From: Tistrella mobilis
Lineage (GTDB): Bacteria; Pseudomonadota; Alphaproteobacteria; Tistrellales; Tistrellaceae
NCBI RefSeq assembly: GCF_041468085.1
Contig: NZ_CP121017.1
Span: 4,053,501-4,117,500, forward strand
Length of the DNA stretch: 64,000 nucleotides
Direction of reading: 5' to 3'
The position numbers and the translations under genes were made by a program. Positions 1-10,855 of the stretch are shown here, one piece after another (position 1 is the stretch's first letter; the number at the start of each line of letters is the position of its first letter). Under the pieces are notes generated by a model that saw nothing but the letters and a program-made list of their open reading frames with translations, was not told the origin of the DNA and searched no databases.

Positions 1-535
1 CCTCGAAGATCTGCCGATGGGCAAGATTGGATCCGGGCCGCCAGCCGGCGCCGCGATTGGCCGACAGGATGATCCGCGCATTGGCCAGCTGCAGATCCTC
101 GATCATCGCGATCAGCCGCGGCATCCGGCAGGGGGCGGCCAGTTCGCGGTGAAAGGCGCGGTTGGCCAGTTCCCACTCGGCCATGGTCCGGGCCTCGTCG
201 CCCGCGATCAACGCCCGCTCGATCCGCTCCAGCGCGGCGGCATTCAGCTTCGGCACGGCGTATTTCAGCGCCAGCACCTCCAGCGATGCCCGGATCTCGG
301 TCATTTCCTGCACCGCCGCCGCATCCAGCGGCGCGACCCGCATGCCGCGCCGGGGCTCCGAGACCAGCAGCCCCTGAGCCTTCAGCATCTGAAAGGCCTC
401 GCGCGCCGGCACATGGCTCGCCTCGAATTCCTCGGCAATCCGGTCCTGCCGCACCGGTGTGCCGGGTGCCAGTTCTCCCGAGACGATCCTGTCCCCCAAC
501 ACCCGGGCGATACGTTCCGCCGTGGTCTCTGCCAT
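1..535 (-). CDS. bioR: BioR-like GntR-family repressor of biotin synthesis (3' end beyond the left edge)
   Basis: Translating the minus strand from the ATG at 533-535 gives 178 uninterrupted residues that run off the window edge, so the C-terminus is missing. Residues about 8-70 form a GntR winged helix (RIVSGELAPGTPVRQDRIA, then HVPAREAFQMLKAQGLL). After that comes an FCD-type effector domain with the usual FHREL histidine motif and a later histidine (AHRQIF). The gene is divergent from bioB, and the 153-bp gap between them holds two copies of the alphaproteobacterial BioR operator. Known BioR proteins are GntR-family repressors of bio genes in this class. Function is inferred from family, position and operators together. 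Another FadR-like regulator is possible but less likely. Confidence 0.85.
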   Translation of the reverse strand, partial: MAETTAERIARVLGDRIVSGELAPGTPVRQDRIAEEFEASHVPAREAFQMLKAQGLLVSEPRRGMRVAPLDAAAVQEMTEIRASLEVLALKYAVPKLNAAALERIERALIAGDEARTMAEWELANRAFHRELAAPCRMPRLIAMIEDLQLANARIILSANRGAGWRPGSNLAHRQIFE

Positions 536-543
536 GACCTCTC

Positions 544-560
544 TCATAGATTATCTATGA
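544..560. promoter_or_regulatory. BioR operator 1 (bioR side)
   Basis: TCATAGAT-T-ATCTATGA is a 17-bp palindrome with perfect 8-bp arms. It contains TTATCTATGA, nine of ten matches to the known BioR consensus TTATMKATAA. It ends 9 bp upstream of the bioR start (535 on the minus strand) and probably mediates autorepression. Confidence 0.8.
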
Positions 561-618
561 TAATAACGGATGCCTCCGCAAATGCGATTGATATAGTAAT
601 CCCAGGAACGGTTCAATA

Positions 619-633
619 ATAGATTATCTATAA
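619..633. promoter_or_regulatory. BioR operator 2 (bioB side)
   Basis: ATAGAT-T-ATCTAT (619-631) overlaps TTATCTATAA (624-633), an exact match to the BioR consensus TTATMKATAA. It shares the 13-mer core ATAGATTATCTAT with operator 1; the two centres are 73 bp apart. It lies 55 bp upstream of the bioB start, where a promoter would be expected. Confidence 0.85.
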
Positions 634-688
634 TCTGACCCTTGGAAGTTTATGTCTCTCTCCACTGGGTCGGATCAAGGAGGATGCC

Positions 689-1675
689 ATGCCTGCACAA
701 GTCATCCCTGCCCCGGCAACTGACAGACGGCGCACGGACTGCTGGACGTATGAGGCTGCACGTGAAATTCACGACATGGCCTTCGCCGATCTGATGTTCC
801 GGGCCCAATCGGTGCATCGGGCACATTTCGACCCGAATCGGCTGCAGCTCAGCCGGCTGCTCAACATCAAGACCGGCGGCTGCCCCGAAGACTGCGGCTA
901 TTGCAGCCAGTCGGTGCGCAATGCCACGGGGCTGAAAGCCGGACGGTTGATGGCCGTGGAGCAGGTGGTCCGCGAAGCCCGCAAGGCGCGCGACGGCGGC
1001 GCCACCCGCTATTGCATGGGGGCTGCCTGGCGGGGGCCCAAGGATCGCGACATGGAAACCCTGGTCGCCATGGTGCAGGAGGTGAAGGCCCTGGGGCTGG
1101 AAACCTGCATGACGCTGGGCATGCTCTCCGACGATCAGGCGGATACCCTCGCCGCCGCCGGGCTCGACTACTACAACCACAATCTCGACACGTCGGAGCG
1201 TTTCTACCCCGAAATCGTGACCACCCGCAGCTATGCCGACCGGCTGGACACCCTGGCGCGGGTGCGCGCGGCCGGCATCAAGGTCTGTGCGGGCGGGATT
1301 CTGGGCCTCGGGGAAACGACAGCCGACCGCATCGACATGATCGTGACGCTCGCCAACCTGCCTGAACCGCCGGAAAGCGTGCCGATCAACATGCTGATCC
1401 GCATTCCGGGGGCGAAGCTCGCCGATGCTGATCCGGTCGATCCGTTCGATTTCGTGCGCAGCATCGCGCTCACCCGGATCGTGATGCCGCGATCCCATGT
1501 CCGGCTGACGGCGGGGCGCAGCATGATGAGCGACGAGCTTCAGGCGCTGTGCTTCCTGGCCGGGGCCAATTCGATTTTCGTGGGCGACACCCTGCTCACC
1601 GCCGCCAATCCGGGCGAAGACCGCGATGCCGCCCTGCTCCGCCGGCTGGGCATGACGGCAGAGACAGCGGGATGA
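689..1675 (+). CDS. bioB: Biotin synthase
   Basis: A radical-SAM enzyme of 328 residues that inserts sulfur into dethiobiotin, the last step of biotin synthesis. The 4Fe-4S motif is [10 protein letters not shown], with cysteines at 65, 69 and 72. The three cysteines of the sacrificial 2Fe-2S cluster are seen in [16 protein letters not shown] and KVCAGGILG, and the arginine ligand in HVRLTAGR. The YNHNLDTS motif is also present. Length is normal. The start at 689 has a strong ribosome site (AAGGAGG, about 6 nt upstream). It is the first gene of bioBFDA, with BioR boxes upstream, and its stop overlaps the bioF start (ATGA at 1672). Confidence 0.97.
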   Translation: MPAQVIPAPATDRRRTDCWTYEAAREIHDMAFADLMFRAQSVHRAHFDPNRLQLSRLLNIKTGGCPEDCGYCSQSVRNATGLKAGRLMAVEQVVREARKARDGGATRYCMGAAWRGPKDRDMETLVAMVQEVKALGLETCMTLGMLSDDQADTLAAAGLDYYNHNLDTSERFYPEIVTTRSYADRLDTLARVRAAGIKVCAGGILGLGETTADRIDMIVTLANLPEPPESVPINMLIRIPGAKLADADPVDPFDFVRSIALTRIVMPRSHVRLTAGRSMMSDELQALCFLAGANSIFVGDTLLTAANPGEDRDAALLRRLGMTAETAG

Positions 1676-2808
1676 TCCTCGCCCGCCATGCCGGCCGGCT
1701 GGAGCAGCTGGCAGAGGGCAGCCGCCGCCGGACGCTGATGCCCCGCGGCGGGCTCGATTTCACCTCCAACGACTATCTGGGCCTTGCGGCCGCAGAGCGG
1801 ATGGCAGCCGCGGTCGCCGAGGCCCTGGCCCGGGGCGTGCCGGTCGGCGCCGGCGGCTCGCGTCTGCTGCGCGGCAATCACGCGGAACACGAAGCACTCG
1901 AAGCCGAGGCCGCCCGGTTTTTCGGCGCCGACCGGATGCTGTTCTTCGGCGCCGGCTATGCCGCCAATCAGGCAGTGCTCGCCACCCTGCCCCAGGATGG
2001 CGACCTGGTGGTCCATGACAGGCTGATCCATGCCAGCGCCCATAGCGGCCTGCGGCTGGGTCGGGCCGCATCCGTCGCCGTCCCGCACAACGATGCCGGG
2101 GCGGTGGACGATGCCATCCGCCACTGGCGCCGGGCCGGCGGCACCGGCCATCCCTGGATCGTGGCCGAAAGCCTCTATTCCATGGATGGCGATACCGCAC
2201 CGCTCGCCGATCTGGCGGCGATCGCCCGCGCCCATGACGGTTTCCTGTTCATCGACGAGGCCCATGCGACCGGCGTCCACGGGCCGGACGGGCGCGGTCT
2301 CGCCGCCGGGCTGGAGGGCCGGCCCGAGGTGATCGTGCTGCACACCTGCGGCAAGGCGTTGGGGGCGGCCGGTGCCCTGGTCGGCGCCGACGCCATCCTC
2401 TGCGACTATCTGATCAACCGTGCGAAGCCGTTCATCTACGCAACCGCGCCCTCTCCGCTTCAGGCAGCCGCGGTGCGGGCGGCGCTCCGGATCCTGACCG
2501 ACGAGCCGGAACGCCGCAGCCGTCTGCATGGCCTGATCGCCACCGCCCATGCCGCCGCCGCCCGGCACGGCTTTGCGACCGGCACCACCCAGATCCTGCC
2601 GGTGATCCTGGGCGATGATGCCCGCACGGTCCGCGTCGCCCGACGGATGCAGACCGCCGGCTTCGACCTCCGCGCCATCCGTCCGCCGACCGTCCCCCCG
2701 GGCACCGCCAGGCTGCGGATCTCGATCACCCTCAACATCGATGCCGCCGCGATCGAGGCGCTGTTCGCCGCCCTCACCGTCGCGGTGGCAGAGGAGACCA
2801 CGCCATGA
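1672..2808 (+). CDS. bioF: 8-amino-7-oxononanoate synthase
   Basis: A PLP-dependent alpha-oxoamine synthase of 378 residues that condenses pimeloyl-ACP/CoA with alanine to KAPA. The family motifs are visible: [10 protein letters not shown] near the N-terminus, [10 protein letters not shown], and the PLP lysine in [12 protein letters not shown] (about K228). The open frame extends further upstream, but the ATG at 1672 overlaps the bioB stop (ATGA) and begins [13 protein letters not shown] at the family's usual length, so I take it as the start. The 3' end overlaps bioD in the same ATGA way, so translation of the operon is probably coupled. Confidence 0.96.
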   Translation: MILARHAGRLEQLAEGSRRRTLMPRGGLDFTSNDYLGLAAAERMAAAVAEALARGVPVGAGGSRLLRGNHAEHEALEAEAARFFGADRMLFFGAGYAANQAVLATLPQDGDLVVHDRLIHASAHSGLRLGRAASVAVPHNDAGAVDDAIRHWRRAGGTGHPWIVAESLYSMDGDTAPLADLAAIARAHDGFLFIDEAHATGVHGPDGRGLAAGLEGRPEVIVLHTCGKALGAAGALVGADAILCDYLINRAKPFIYATAPSPLQAAAVRAALRILTDEPERRSRLHGLIATAHAAAARHGFATGTTQILPVILGDDARTVRVARRMQTAGFDLRAIRPPTVPPGTARLRISITLNIDAAAIEALFAALTVAVAEETTP

Positions 2809-3443
2809 CCGGCCATCTGGTCGTCACCGGCACCGATACCGGCATCGGCAAGACCGTGGTCGCAGCCGGTCTCGCCGCCGCCCTCGGCGCCGGCTATTGG
2901 AAGCCGGTCCAGTCGGGCCTGGAGGGCGAGACCGATGCGGAGGCCGCAGCCCGGCTCGGCCGACTGTCGCCCGAACGGGTTCTGCCCGAAGCCTGGCGGC
3001 TGGCCACCCCGGCCTCGCCGCATCTGGCAGCCGATATCGACGGCGTGGCCATCGATCCGGACGCCATCGACCCGCCGCCGACGGCCGGTCCGCTGGTGAT
3101 CGAAGGGGCCGGTGGCGTGCTCGTGCCGCTGACCCGGCAGGTGGTCTTCGCCGATCTCTTCGCCCGCTGGCAATGGCCGGTGGTGCTCTGTGCCCGCACC
3201 GGGCTCGGCACCATCAATCACAGCCTGCTCTCGCTCGAAGCCCTGCGGGCCCGCCGCGTGCCGGTTGCCGGCATCGTCTTCATCGGCGAGGCCCGGCCCG
3301 ACAGCGAAGCCGTCATCACGGCCCTCGGCCGGGTTCCGCATCTGGGCCGCCTGCCCCGGCTGGATCCGCTCACCGCGGAAGCCCTGGCGGCCGCCATCCG
3401 CCGCGGGATCGATCTCGCCCGCATTGAAAGGATCAGAGGATGA
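2805..3443 (+). CDS. bioD: ATP-dependent dethiobiotin synthetase
   Basis: A 212-residue enzyme that carboxylates DAPA to dethiobiotin using ATP and CO2. The P-loop GTDTGIGKT lies at residues 9-17, followed by the substrate segment YWKPVQSG and the EGAGGVLVP motif. Length matches the family. It overlaps bioF upstream and bioA downstream by ATGA, third in the operon. Confidence 0.96.
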   Translation: MTGHLVVTGTDTGIGKTVVAAGLAAALGAGYWKPVQSGLEGETDAEAAARLGRLSPERVLPEAWRLATPASPHLAADIDGVAIDPDAIDPPPTAGPLVIEGAGGVLVPLTRQVVFADLFARWQWPVVLCARTGLGTINHSLLSLEALRARRVPVAGIVFIGEARPDSEAVITALGRVPHLGRLPRLDPLTAEALAAAIRRGIDLARIERIRG

Positions 3444-4774
3444 CCGCGCCTGCCCCCAACTCGCCGGGCCCCGCCTCTCCTGTCTGGCATCCGTTCCGCC
3501 AGCACCTGACCGAACCCGTGATCCGCGCCATCGCCCGCACCGAGGGTGCCCGGTTGATCGATGCCGATGGCCGGTCGATCTTCGATGCGATCTCATCCTG
3601 GTGGGTGATCACCCATGGCCATCGCCCGCCCGCGATCATGGCCGCGATCCGCGACGCCACGCTTCGGCTGGACCAGGTGATCTTCGCCGAATTCACCCAT
3701 CAGCCGGCCGAGGATCTGGCCCGGGGGTTGATCGAGCTTGCCCCGCCCGGCCTTGCCCATGTCTTCTATTCCGACAGCGGCTCGACCTCGGTCGAAGTCG
3801 CATTGAAGATGGCGCTGGGCACGTTCCACAACCGCGGCGCGCCGCGATCACGGATCGTGGTCATGGACCACGGCTATCATGGCGATACCATCGGCACCAT
3901 GTCGGCCGGCGCCCGCGGCGTGTTCAATGCCGCCTATGCGCCGCTGCTCTTCGATGTCGATACCATCCCCTTCCCCGAACCCGGCCGGGAACAGGCGACG
4001 CTGGACGCGCTGGAGGGCTTCTGCCGGACCGGCCGCGCCGCAGCGCTGCTGATCGAGCCGCTGGTTCTGGGGGCGGGCGGCATGAAGATGTACCCGCCGC
4101 ATCTGCTGGCAGACTTCCGCCGGATCACCGAACGCCATGGCACGCTGATGATCGCCGACGAGGTGATGACCGGCTGGGGGCGCACCGGCACGCTCTTCGC
4201 CTGCGACCAGGCCGGTATCACCCCGGACATCATGTGCGTGTCCAAAGGCATCACCGGCGGCACCCTGCCGCTGGCGGCAACACTGTGCACCGGCCCGGTT
4301 TTCGAGGCGCATCTGTCCACCGACCGCGCCCGGACCTTTTTCCACTCCAGCTCCTACACCGCCAACCCGATCGCCTGTGCGGCAGCACTCGCCAATCTCC
4401 GGATCTGGCAGGAGGAACCGGTGGTGGCCCGCATCGCCGCCCTCGCCCGCCGGCAGGAGGCCTGGGTCACCCGCTTCCGCCAGAACCCGCGCTTCCGCAA
4501 TGTCCGCCGGACGGGCACGATCGCCGCACTCGACCTCGACGTGGCGGAAGCCGGCTACCTCTCGGACGTCGGGCCGAGGCTGCGCACCTTCTTCCGCGAC
4601 CGCGACCTGCTGATCCGACCGCTCGGCAATGTGATCTATCTGATGCCGCCCTATTGCAGCACGGCAGACGACATCGATCGCGCCTGGGAGGCGATCGCCG
4701 AGGCGGCGGAGGTCATTCTGCCCCGGATCCCACAGGCCCCGACCGCAGGGGCCCGCGCCCGAGCCGCCGGATGA
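3440..4774 (+). CDS. bioA: Adenosylmethionine-8-amino-7-oxononanoate aminotransferase
   Basis: A class-III PLP aminotransferase of 444 residues making DAPA from KAPA with SAM as amino donor. WHPFRQH begins the active-site region; [22 protein letters not shown] and the PLP lysine in VSKGITGG (about K269) are all present. It is the last gene of bioBFDA. No bioC, bioH or bioZ follows, so the pimelate-forming step must be encoded elsewhere. Its last 62 bp overlap the 3' end of the convergent MFS gene, and no clear intrinsic terminator is seen there. Confidence 0.96.
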   Translation: MTAPAPNSPGPASPVWHPFRQHLTEPVIRAIARTEGARLIDADGRSIFDAISSWWVITHGHRPPAIMAAIRDATLRLDQVIFAEFTHQPAEDLARGLIELAPPGLAHVFYSDSGSTSVEVALKMALGTFHNRGAPRSRIVVMDHGYHGDTIGTMSAGARGVFNAAYAPLLFDVDTIPFPEPGREQATLDALEGFCRTGRAAALLIEPLVLGAGGMKMYPPHLLADFRRITERHGTLMIADEVMTGWGRTGTLFACDQAGITPDIMCVSKGITGGTLPLAATLCTGPVFEAHLSTDRARTFFHSSSYTANPIACAAALANLRIWQEEPVVARIAALARRQEAWVTRFRQNPRFRNVRRTGTIAALDLDVAEAGYLSDVGPRLRTFFRDRDLLIRPLGNVIYLMPPYCSTADDIDRAWEAIAEAAEVILPRIPQAPTAGARARAAG

Positions 4775-5948
4775 GCGGCAGGGCTCCGAGCGCCAGGGCC
4801 GCCGCCAGCGCGAAGAACACGCCATAGCCCAGATGCTGCGCCACCACCCCCGCCGTCAGGCCGGCGAGCATGCTCACCGAGGCGTCCATGCACTGGAACA
4901 GGGTGAAGTCGACCCCCGCCTGACGGGGATCGGACCAGCGCATGAACTGGGCGTAGAGGGCCACGAAGCCGATCGGCATCACGAAGCAGGCGCCGGCCAG
5001 CGCCAACCCCATCGCCGCCTCGCGCGGCAGCAGGGCGGTGCTGGCCTGGACGGCGAACCCCGCCAGTACCAGGGCCTGGAGCAGAACCGCCAGGATCATT
5101 ACCCGGCCGATCCCCAGCCCGCGGACCAGCGCCCCGCCGGCCAGCGCGCCGGTGAAGCCCAGGACCAGACTGCCCAGCCCGTTGAGCACCCCCACTTCGT
5201 CGAGGCCGATGCCCTGGTCGATCAGGAAGGGGCCGACCATGCCCATCGCCGTCTTCTGGGCGATGACGAACAGGGCGGTCAAGATCAACCCGCGCCGCAC
5301 CTCCGGCCGCCGGAGCGTGACGCGAAGCGACGGTGCATGATCGTTACCCGGCGCCATCCGCCCGGACCGGCGGCGGGCATGGGCAAGGAAGGGCAGGCCA
5401 AGCAGGGCCACCAGGGCGGCCATGGTCCAGAGTCCCGCCTGCCACCCGGCCCGGTCGACGATCACCAGCAGCAGCCCGCCGCCGAGTGCTGCCCCGACAT
5501 AGGCGCCCCCGACCTGGGCGGCATTGCCCCAGCCGAGTTCGGCCTCGCGCAGGCTTTCGACCGCATAGCCGTCGCAGGCGATGTCGACGGTGGCGGTGGC
5601 GAAGGCGACCGCCAGCAGCACGGCCAGAACCGGCAGCACCGGGGCCGGCCCGATCACCCCGACCAATGCCAGGCCCGCCACCGAAAAGCCGCCACCGGCC
5701 GCGACCATCAGCGCGGAGCGGTCACCGCCGGTTCGCGGCAGGCGCCAGCGCTCTGCCGCCGGGGACCACAGCACCTTCAGCGCCCAGGGCAGTACCAGCA
5801 GCGAGAGCAGCCCGACATGATCGAGCGGCAGCCCCTCTGACCTGAGGATCGCCGGCAACCCTGTCCAGGTGACGCCGCCGATCACGCTCTGCGCGACATA
5901 GAGCCCGCCGATCGATCCGATCAGCGACCAGAGGCCGCGACGCGCCAT
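4713..5948 (-). CDS. MFS transporter, RhtX/FptX-like siderophore permease
   Basis: A 411-residue polytopic membrane protein with about 12 hydrophobic segments. The opening [17 protein letters not shown] and the [16 protein letters not shown] motif resemble the single-subunit inner-membrane siderophore importers RhtX/FptX. A related protein, with LPWVLKFLWAPLIDDHW at the equivalent place, is encoded at 55951-57213, also next to a TonB receptor. Its ATG overlaps the receptor stop by one base (TGATG), so the two form an operon. The 3' end overlaps bioA on the other strand. Substrate unknown; a ferric siderophore is inferred from the neighbour. Confidence 0.82.
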   Translation of the reverse strand: MARRGLWSLIGSIGGLYVAQSVIGGVTWTGLPAILRSEGLPLDHVGLLSLLVLPWALKVLWSPAAERWRLPRTGGDRSALMVAAGGGFSVAGLALVGVIGPAPVLPVLAVLLAVAFATATVDIACDGYAVESLREAELGWGNAAQVGGAYVGAALGGGLLLVIVDRAGWQAGLWTMAALVALLGLPFLAHARRRSGRMAPGNDHAPSLRVTLRRPEVRRGLILTALFVIAQKTAMGMVGPFLIDQGIGLDEVGVLNGLGSLVLGFTGALAGGALVRGLGIGRVMILAVLLQALVLAGFAVQASTALLPREAAMGLALAGACFVMPIGFVALYAQFMRWSDPRQAGVDFTLFQCMDASVSMLAGLTAGVVAQHLGYGVFFALAAALALGALPLIRRLGRGPLRSGPVGSGAE

Positions 5949-8023
5949 CAGAAGCGATAGCGCAGCGAGGTGGTGACGACCCGCCCCTCGTCGCGATAGC
6001 AGTAACCGGCGCTGCAGCTCTGGTCGTCGCTGTCGAAGAGATTGCGGGCGTTGAGCTGGATCTCCGCCCCCGGCTGGCCCAGGCTGGCGAGATTGTAGGA
6101 GATGGCGGCATCCAGGAAGGCGCGGTCGTCATTCTTGAAGCTGTTGACGTCGTCGCCCCAGCTCTCGCCGAAGTAACGCAGACCTGCGCCCAGGCCCAGA
6201 CCGTCCAGGGCACCGCCTGCGATGTCGTAATGCACCCAGAGCGAGGCGATATCGTTGGGGGTGGCCGACAGCTCCTTGCCTTCTGCGCCGACGATGCCCT
6301 TCTCGATCTTCACCCGCTGATGGGTATAGGCGGCAACCACGCTCCAGCCGTCATCCAGCGACACCACGGCTTCGAGTTCGATGCCGCGGGAATTCATGTC
6401 GAGCTGACGCTGCCTGTTGACGCCGGTGGTGGCGTCGAAGACCACCCCGTCTTCCTGGTCGATATCGAACAGCGCCGCCGAAAGCAGGCTGTTGGTGCCG
6501 GGGATCTGGTATTTGACGCCGACCTCCTTCTGCACCGCCCGGGTCGGCTCCGCCGCCCGGCCGGTGCCGGCATAGGGGTCGTCATAGACCAGGCCGATAT
6601 TGGGCGAGAACGAGCTGGAGACGTTGGCATAGGGGGTGAGGCCGTTCTCGAAGGCGTAGGACACGCCCAGCCGGCCCGAGAAGGCCTGGTCTTCCTGATC
6701 CGAAACGCTGCGGTCGGCCGCGATGACGCTGGTATCGACCCGGTCGTATCGGCCGCTGGCGAAAACGGTCCAGCCCCCGAACACCATCTGGTCGTGCAGA
6801 TAGATACCGTACTGGTCGGTCTCCTGCCCGCCACCATAGCCGAGCCGCGCCGCAGCCGCGGCGGCCGACGAGACGGTACTGCCGGCAGACCAGGCATCAT
6901 AGCTCGCCCGGGTGTAATCGAAGCCGGTGACCAGTTCATGGGTCACGTTGCCGGTGTCGAACACCATCTTGGCCAGGGTATCGACCGTCACGCCATCCAT
7001 CGCCTCGCGGTAATGCCCCCAATAGGGAAAGGCGAGCCCGCCGACCTGATAGCTTCGGTATTCGAGGTCGGAGGAGACGTCGGTATAGCGCAGCTTCTGC
7101 TCCAGGGTCAGCACGTCGTCGACCCGATGGCTGAACTCATAGCCGGCCCGCCACTGGGTCTGGTCGAAATCATTGTAGTCGGGATCGCCGGCATAGCGGT
7201 GAGAGGCGACCCCATAGCTGGGATTGTAGAAGACCGCGGTCCCGCCCACCGTCGCATCCGAATATTCCCCAAGAAGGGTGAGCTGCGTGTCCTCGTCGAA
7301 GCGGATGGTCGCGGCCGGCGCGATCAGGGTCTTGTCGTCGGGATAGCCGTCGAGCGTGGTGTCGCTCTCGCGGGCGAGCCCGGTGAGACGATAGAGGACA
7401 CGCCCCTCGTCATCGACCGGCCCCGACAGGTCGAAGGCCGCCTGGCGCCGGTCATCGGTGCCGCCCAGCAGTTCGATCTCGTGGAAGGGCTGATCCTTCG
7501 GCCGCTTGGTGACCAGATTGACCAGCCCGCCCGGACCGCTGACGCCATAGAGCGACGAGGCCGGCCCCTTGAGGATGGCGACGCCTTCCACCGTATAGGG
7601 ATCGTTGCGGAACCAGGCCGACGGACCGTTATATTGCCGCAACCCGTCACGGAACATGCCGGTGTAATGGGCGGGGAAGCCGCGCAGCTTGAAGGCGTCA
7701 TAGCGCGTGTCGAAACCGAAGGTGCCGGTATCGACCCCGGCGGAATAGCTGATCGCCTCGTTCAGCGTCCGCGGCTTCTGATCCTCCATCTGCGCCTGGG
7801 TGACGGTCGAGACCGCCTGCGGAATCCGGGCGATCGGCGCATCGACCTTGGTCGCCTGCTGGCCCTGGATCGCGACATAACCGTCCTGCCGCAGCGTCTC
7901 ACCGCTTTCGGATTCCACCATCAGCGGCGCCAGCATCGTGGCGCCGTTTTCCGCAGCGACGGAAAGAGACGGGGCGATCAGTGAAATCGCGGCGGAGGCA
8001 AAAAGAAGGCGGTGCATCGTCAT
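5948..8023 (-). CDS. TonB-dependent siderophore receptor
   Basis: An outer-membrane receptor of about 691 residues. From the start [14 protein letters not shown] there is a signal peptide ending near SLSVAA, then a plug domain ([43 protein letters not shown]), then a 22-strand-type barrel ending in LRYRF, with the terminal phenylalanine typical of outer-membrane proteins. A cysteine pair near the C-terminus (SCSAGYC) is common in ferric-siderophore receptors. The open frame extends 63 bp upstream, but the chosen start gives a proper signal peptide. A Fur-like box lies 78 bp upstream. Together with the coupled MFS permease it would import one ferric siderophore. Confidence 0.93.
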   Translation of the reverse strand: MTMHRLLFASAAISLIAPSLSVAAENGATMLAPLMVESESGETLRQDGYVAIQGQQATKVDAPIARIPQAVSTVTQAQMEDQKPRTLNEAISYSAGVDTGTFGFDTRYDAFKLRGFPAHYTGMFRDGLRQYNGPSAWFRNDPYTVEGVAILKGPASSLYGVSGPGGLVNLVTKRPKDQPFHEIELLGGTDDRRQAAFDLSGPVDDEGRVLYRLTGLARESDTTLDGYPDDKTLIAPAATIRFDEDTQLTLLGEYSDATVGGTAVFYNPSYGVASHRYAGDPDYNDFDQTQWRAGYEFSHRVDDVLTLEQKLRYTDVSSDLEYRSYQVGGLAFPYWGHYREAMDGVTVDTLAKMVFDTGNVTHELVTGFDYTRASYDAWSAGSTVSSAAAAAARLGYGGGQETDQYGIYLHDQMVFGGWTVFASGRYDRVDTSVIAADRSVSDQEDQAFSGRLGVSYAFENGLTPYANVSSSFSPNIGLVYDDPYAGTGRAAEPTRAVQKEVGVKYQIPGTNSLLSAALFDIDQEDGVVFDATTGVNRQRQLDMNSRGIELEAVVSLDDGWSVVAAYTHQRVKIEKGIVGAEGKELSATPNDIASLWVHYDIAGGALDGLGLGAGLRYFGESWGDDVNSFKNDDRAFLDAAISYNLASLGQPGAEIQLNARNLFDSDDQSCSAGYCYRDEGRVVTTSLRYRF

Positions 8024-8100
8024 ATCCCGATACCATTGCATGACCCGTCCCGCAGGCGGAACGTCGTCCTGGCTCCTGAATGCCATCGGATCGCCTTTAT

Positions 8101-8123
8101 TTGCAATTCATTTTCATTCTCAA
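8101..8123 (-). promoter_or_regulatory. Candidate Fur-type iron box upstream of the receptor
   Basis: On the minus strand it reads TTGAGAAT, then GAAAATG, then AATTGCAA, an imperfect inverted repeat in an AT-rich patch. The TTGAGAAT half is shared with the box at 60386-60402 near the second siderophore locus. Position and sequence suggest iron repression; not proven. Confidence 0.55.
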
Positions 8124-8297
8124 AATATGTGACCCCATATATCCGCCGCCCGTCAGACTGCCACTCTGCGGACCCCGTGTATGACGGTGCAGCTCGGGAC
8201 TGGATGTCCCGCCCCACCCCATCTACCATCGCCTTCACCCCTGCACATGTTGGCGTGACGGCCGGACCGTCGCGCCACGACGGGGGAGTGTCTGCAC

Positions 8298-9002
8298 GTG
8301 ATGCATGTCTACATCGATGGCAGCCGGCAGCCGCTGGGCGCCGGGTTCGACGACTATCTGAACCCCACCCGCACGGCAGTGGTGTCGATCGATCTGCATC
8401 GGGGACATCTGGAGGATGATCCCGATTGCCCCTGCCCCGCCCCCAGGGCGCGGGCGATCGTCGAGGGCGTGAACCGGTTTCACGCCGCGGCGCGCGCAGC
8501 CGGCGTGCCGGTGATCCATGTCCGCAGCACGCTGCGCAAGGGCGGCGTCGACGACATCGCCGGCATTCCATCGGCCTGGCGGCGGGTGTTCCCGCTCCAT
8601 GTCGGCCCGATCCCCAATTCCGACGGCCATGCCATCGAAGGATCGCGCTGGACGGAGTTCGTGACCGCGGTCGACGATCGCGATCTGGTGGTTTCGGGCA
8701 AGAAGCGGCTTTCGGCCTTCTACCCCACCGATCTCGACTTCCTGCTGCGCAATATGGGCGTCGAGGCGCTGATCCTGAACGGCTGCCTGGCCGATTGCTG
8801 CGTACTCAACACCGCCTTCGACGGCTCGAACATGGGCTATCGGGTCACGGTGCTGCGCGATCTGGTGGCCGGCACGACCGAGGATCTGGAAGCCGCATCG
8901 CTGAAGATCGTCGCCATGCATCTGGGCCTGGTCGCCGATGCGGACGATCTGCTCGGCGCCTGGCGCGAGATGCAGCCCGCCACAAAAAAACGGGCGGGAT
9001 GA
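8298..9002 (+). CDS. Isochorismatase-family cysteine hydrolase
   Basis: A 234-residue protein of the isochorismatase/nicotinamidase superfamily. The catalytic triad can be placed: Asp in VVSIDLHRGH, Lys in VVSGKKRLSAF, and the nucleophilic Cys in LADCCVLNTAF. The family also includes amidases acting on ureidoacrylate, N-carbamoylsarcosine and biuret, and the substrate cannot be told here. The start is GTG at 8298 or ATG at 8301. It is divergent from the siderophore receptor and convergent with the fru operon. Its last codons lie inside the fru terminator, whose oligo-T comes from the A7 run at 8984-8990 of this coding strand. Confidence 0.85.
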   Translation: MMHVYIDGSRQPLGAGFDDYLNPTRTAVVSIDLHRGHLEDDPDCPCPAPRARAIVEGVNRFHAAARAAGVPVIHVRSTLRKGGVDDIAGIPSAWRRVFPLHVGPIPNSDGHAIEGSRWTEFVTAVDDRDLVVSGKKRLSAFYPTDLDFLLRNMGVEALILNGCLADCCVLNTAFDGSNMGYRVTVLRDLVAGTTEDLEAASLKIVAMHLGLVADADDLLGAWREMQPATKKRAG

Positions 9003-9017
9003 GAACCATCCCGCCCG
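8984..9017 (-). terminator. Intrinsic terminator of the fru operon
   Basis: An 11-bp perfect stem, CGGGCGGGATG (8991-9001) and CATCCCGCCCG (9007-9017), with a 5-nt loop. On the minus strand it is followed by seven T (complement of A 8984-8990). It lies 29 bp past the fruA stop and overlaps the 3' end of the converging hydrolase gene. Confidence 0.92.
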
Positions 9018-9045
9018 TCTGCCGCTCTTGCGGATCAGCCCCGGC

Positions 9046-10821
9046 TCAGGCCGCAGCCGATGCCGCGGGTTTCGCCAGCGGCTTCTTCAGGATCCGCAGC
9101 ATGATCGCCGTCACCACGGTGCCGGCGATCAGGGCGACCAGATAGCCGCCGAGCGAGACCACGGCATTGGGGATCGGCAGCACGAAGATGCCGCCATGGG
9201 GCACCTTGAGCTGGGCGCCCACCGCCATCGAAATCGCACCGGCAAGGGCCGATCCGACCATCAGCGACGGGATCACCCGGAACGGATCGCGGGCCGCGAA
9301 GGGGATGGCCCCCTCGCTGATGAAGGCAAGGCCGAGCACGGCCGCGGCATTGCCCGCCTCACGCTCGTCGCCCGTGAACCGGCCGGGGAAGAGCTTGGTC
9401 GCAAGCGCGATGCCGAGCGGCGGGGTCATGCCGGCCGCCATGGCCGCCGCCATCGGCCCGTAGATTTCAGAGGCGATCAGGCCGGTGGAGAAGGCATAGG
9501 CCGCCTTGTTGACCGGGCCACCCATGTCGAAGGCCATCATCAGCCCGATGATCAGGCCGAGCAGGACGGCGCTGCCGCCCTGCATGTTGCGCAGCCAGTC
9601 GCTGAGCGTCGCCAGGAGCTGCGCCACCGGCTCGCCCACCACGAACAGCATCAGCAGCCCGGTGAGCAGCGAGCCCAGGATCGGCAGGATCAGGACCGGC
9701 TTCAGCCCCTCCAGATTCCTGTGCAGGCGGATGTTGCGGTTGAGCCAGGCGGTGCCGTAGCCGGCGATGAAGCCGGCGACGATCCCGCCCAGGAAGCCGG
9801 CGCCGATCTGGGTGGCGATCATGCCGCCGATCATGCCCGGCGCGATACCCGGCCGGTCGGCCACCGAATAGGCGATGTAGCCGGCCAGCGCCGGCACCAT
9901 CAGCGCAAAGGCACCCTTGGCGCCGATCTGGAACAGGGCATAGGCGAGCGTGCCCTGATTGGCGTCCTCATAGGCATAGATGCCGCCCAGGGCAAAGGCG
10001 ATCGCGATCAGCAGGCCGCCCGTGGTGACGAAGGGCAGCATGAAGGAAACGCCGGTCATCAGATGGCGATAGGGGCCCGTGCGGCCGGATCCCTGTCCGC
10101 CCGCCGTCTTCGCCGCAGCCGGTGCCGTATCATCCGGGGCCGCGGCGCCCCTGCCCTGAACCTTCGCATCGGCGAAGGCGCGGTTGATCAGCCCCTGACC
10201 GTCATTGATCGCGGGCTTGGTGCCCGAAAGATAGACCCGCTTGCCGTCGAAGCGCGACAGGTCGACCTGGGTGTCGGCGGCGATGATCACCAGATCGGCG
10301 GCGCGGATCTCGTCGGCCGTCAGCCCGTCCCGCGCGCCCACCGAGCCTTGCGTCTCCACCCGAGCCTCGTGCCCCAGCGCCTTCGCCGCCTGAAGGATGC
10401 CCTCGGCAGCCATGAAGGTATGGGCGATGCCGGTCGGGCACGAGGTGATGGCGACGATCCGCCGGCCGCCTTCCGGTGCCGCGGCTGCGGCCCTGGCGGG
10501 CGCAGCCTTGCCCGCCAGGGCGCGGCCGAGCACCGCCGCCGGATCCCGCAGCACGTCATCGACGGTTGCGGCCGTCACGGCCTTGCCGGCAAAGCGCGGA
10601 TCATTGCCGCTGCCGCCGACCGCCAGCACCGCATCGGCGCCGGCGATGGCGGCGGCTTCCAGCACGTCGCGCGCCGTCTCGCCGTCGTGGAATTCGATCG
10701 CGATCGCATGACCGCCGTCATGGGCGTGCTTGCGCAGCGCTTCCGCCGCCAGCACCGCCCTTGTGCCGAGCCGTTCGGTCCCGGCCTCTTCGGCCGTGAT
10801 CACGGCCACCAGTTTCGACAT
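9046..10821 (-). CDS. fruA: PTS fructose transporter, fused IIB'-IIB-IIC
   Basis: A 591-residue membrane permease that takes up fructose and phosphorylates it to fructose-1-phosphate. The N-terminal IIB-like domain ([16 protein letters not shown]) is followed by the catalytic IIB domain with the phosphorylated cysteine in [11 protein letters not shown] (about C128). An Ala/Pro linker then leads to a IIC domain with about 9 membrane segments ([19 protein letters not shown] onward). The upstream frame stays open, but the ATG at 10821 starts the homologous sequence and is preceded by GGGGG. It is the third gene of fruB-fruK-fruA, 34 bp after fruK. Confidence 0.95.
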   Translation of the reverse strand: MSKLVAVITAEEAGTERLGTRAVLAAEALRKHAHDGGHAIAIEFHDGETARDVLEAAAIAGADAVLAVGGSGNDPRFAGKAVTAATVDDVLRDPAAVLGRALAGKAAPARAAAAAPEGGRRIVAITSCPTGIAHTFMAAEGILQAAKALGHEARVETQGSVGARDGLTADEIRAADLVIIAADTQVDLSRFDGKRVYLSGTKPAINDGQGLINRAFADAKVQGRGAAAPDDTAPAAAKTAGGQGSGRTGPYRHLMTGVSFMLPFVTTGGLLIAIAFALGGIYAYEDANQGTLAYALFQIGAKGAFALMVPALAGYIAYSVADRPGIAPGMIGGMIATQIGAGFLGGIVAGFIAGYGTAWLNRNIRLHRNLEGLKPVLILPILGSLLTGLLMLFVVGEPVAQLLATLSDWLRNMQGGSAVLLGLIIGLMMAFDMGGPVNKAAYAFSTGLIASEIYGPMAAAMAAGMTPPLGIALATKLFPGRFTGDEREAGNAAAVLGLAFISEGAIPFAARDPFRVIPSLMVGSALAGAISMAVGAQLKVPHGGIFVLPIPNAVVSLGGYLVALIAGTVVTAIMLRILKKPLAKPAASAAA

Positions 10822-10855
10822 GTTTCCCCCTTCTGCCGCGCAATGCGGCAGCGGA

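Noticed and set aside
8298..9002. Siderophore-synthesis isochorismatase (EntB/PchB-like), given the neighbouring TonB receptor
   Set aside because: No aryl-carrier domain, no other catecholate genes, and the family is functionally broad; called only as a cysteine hydrolase.
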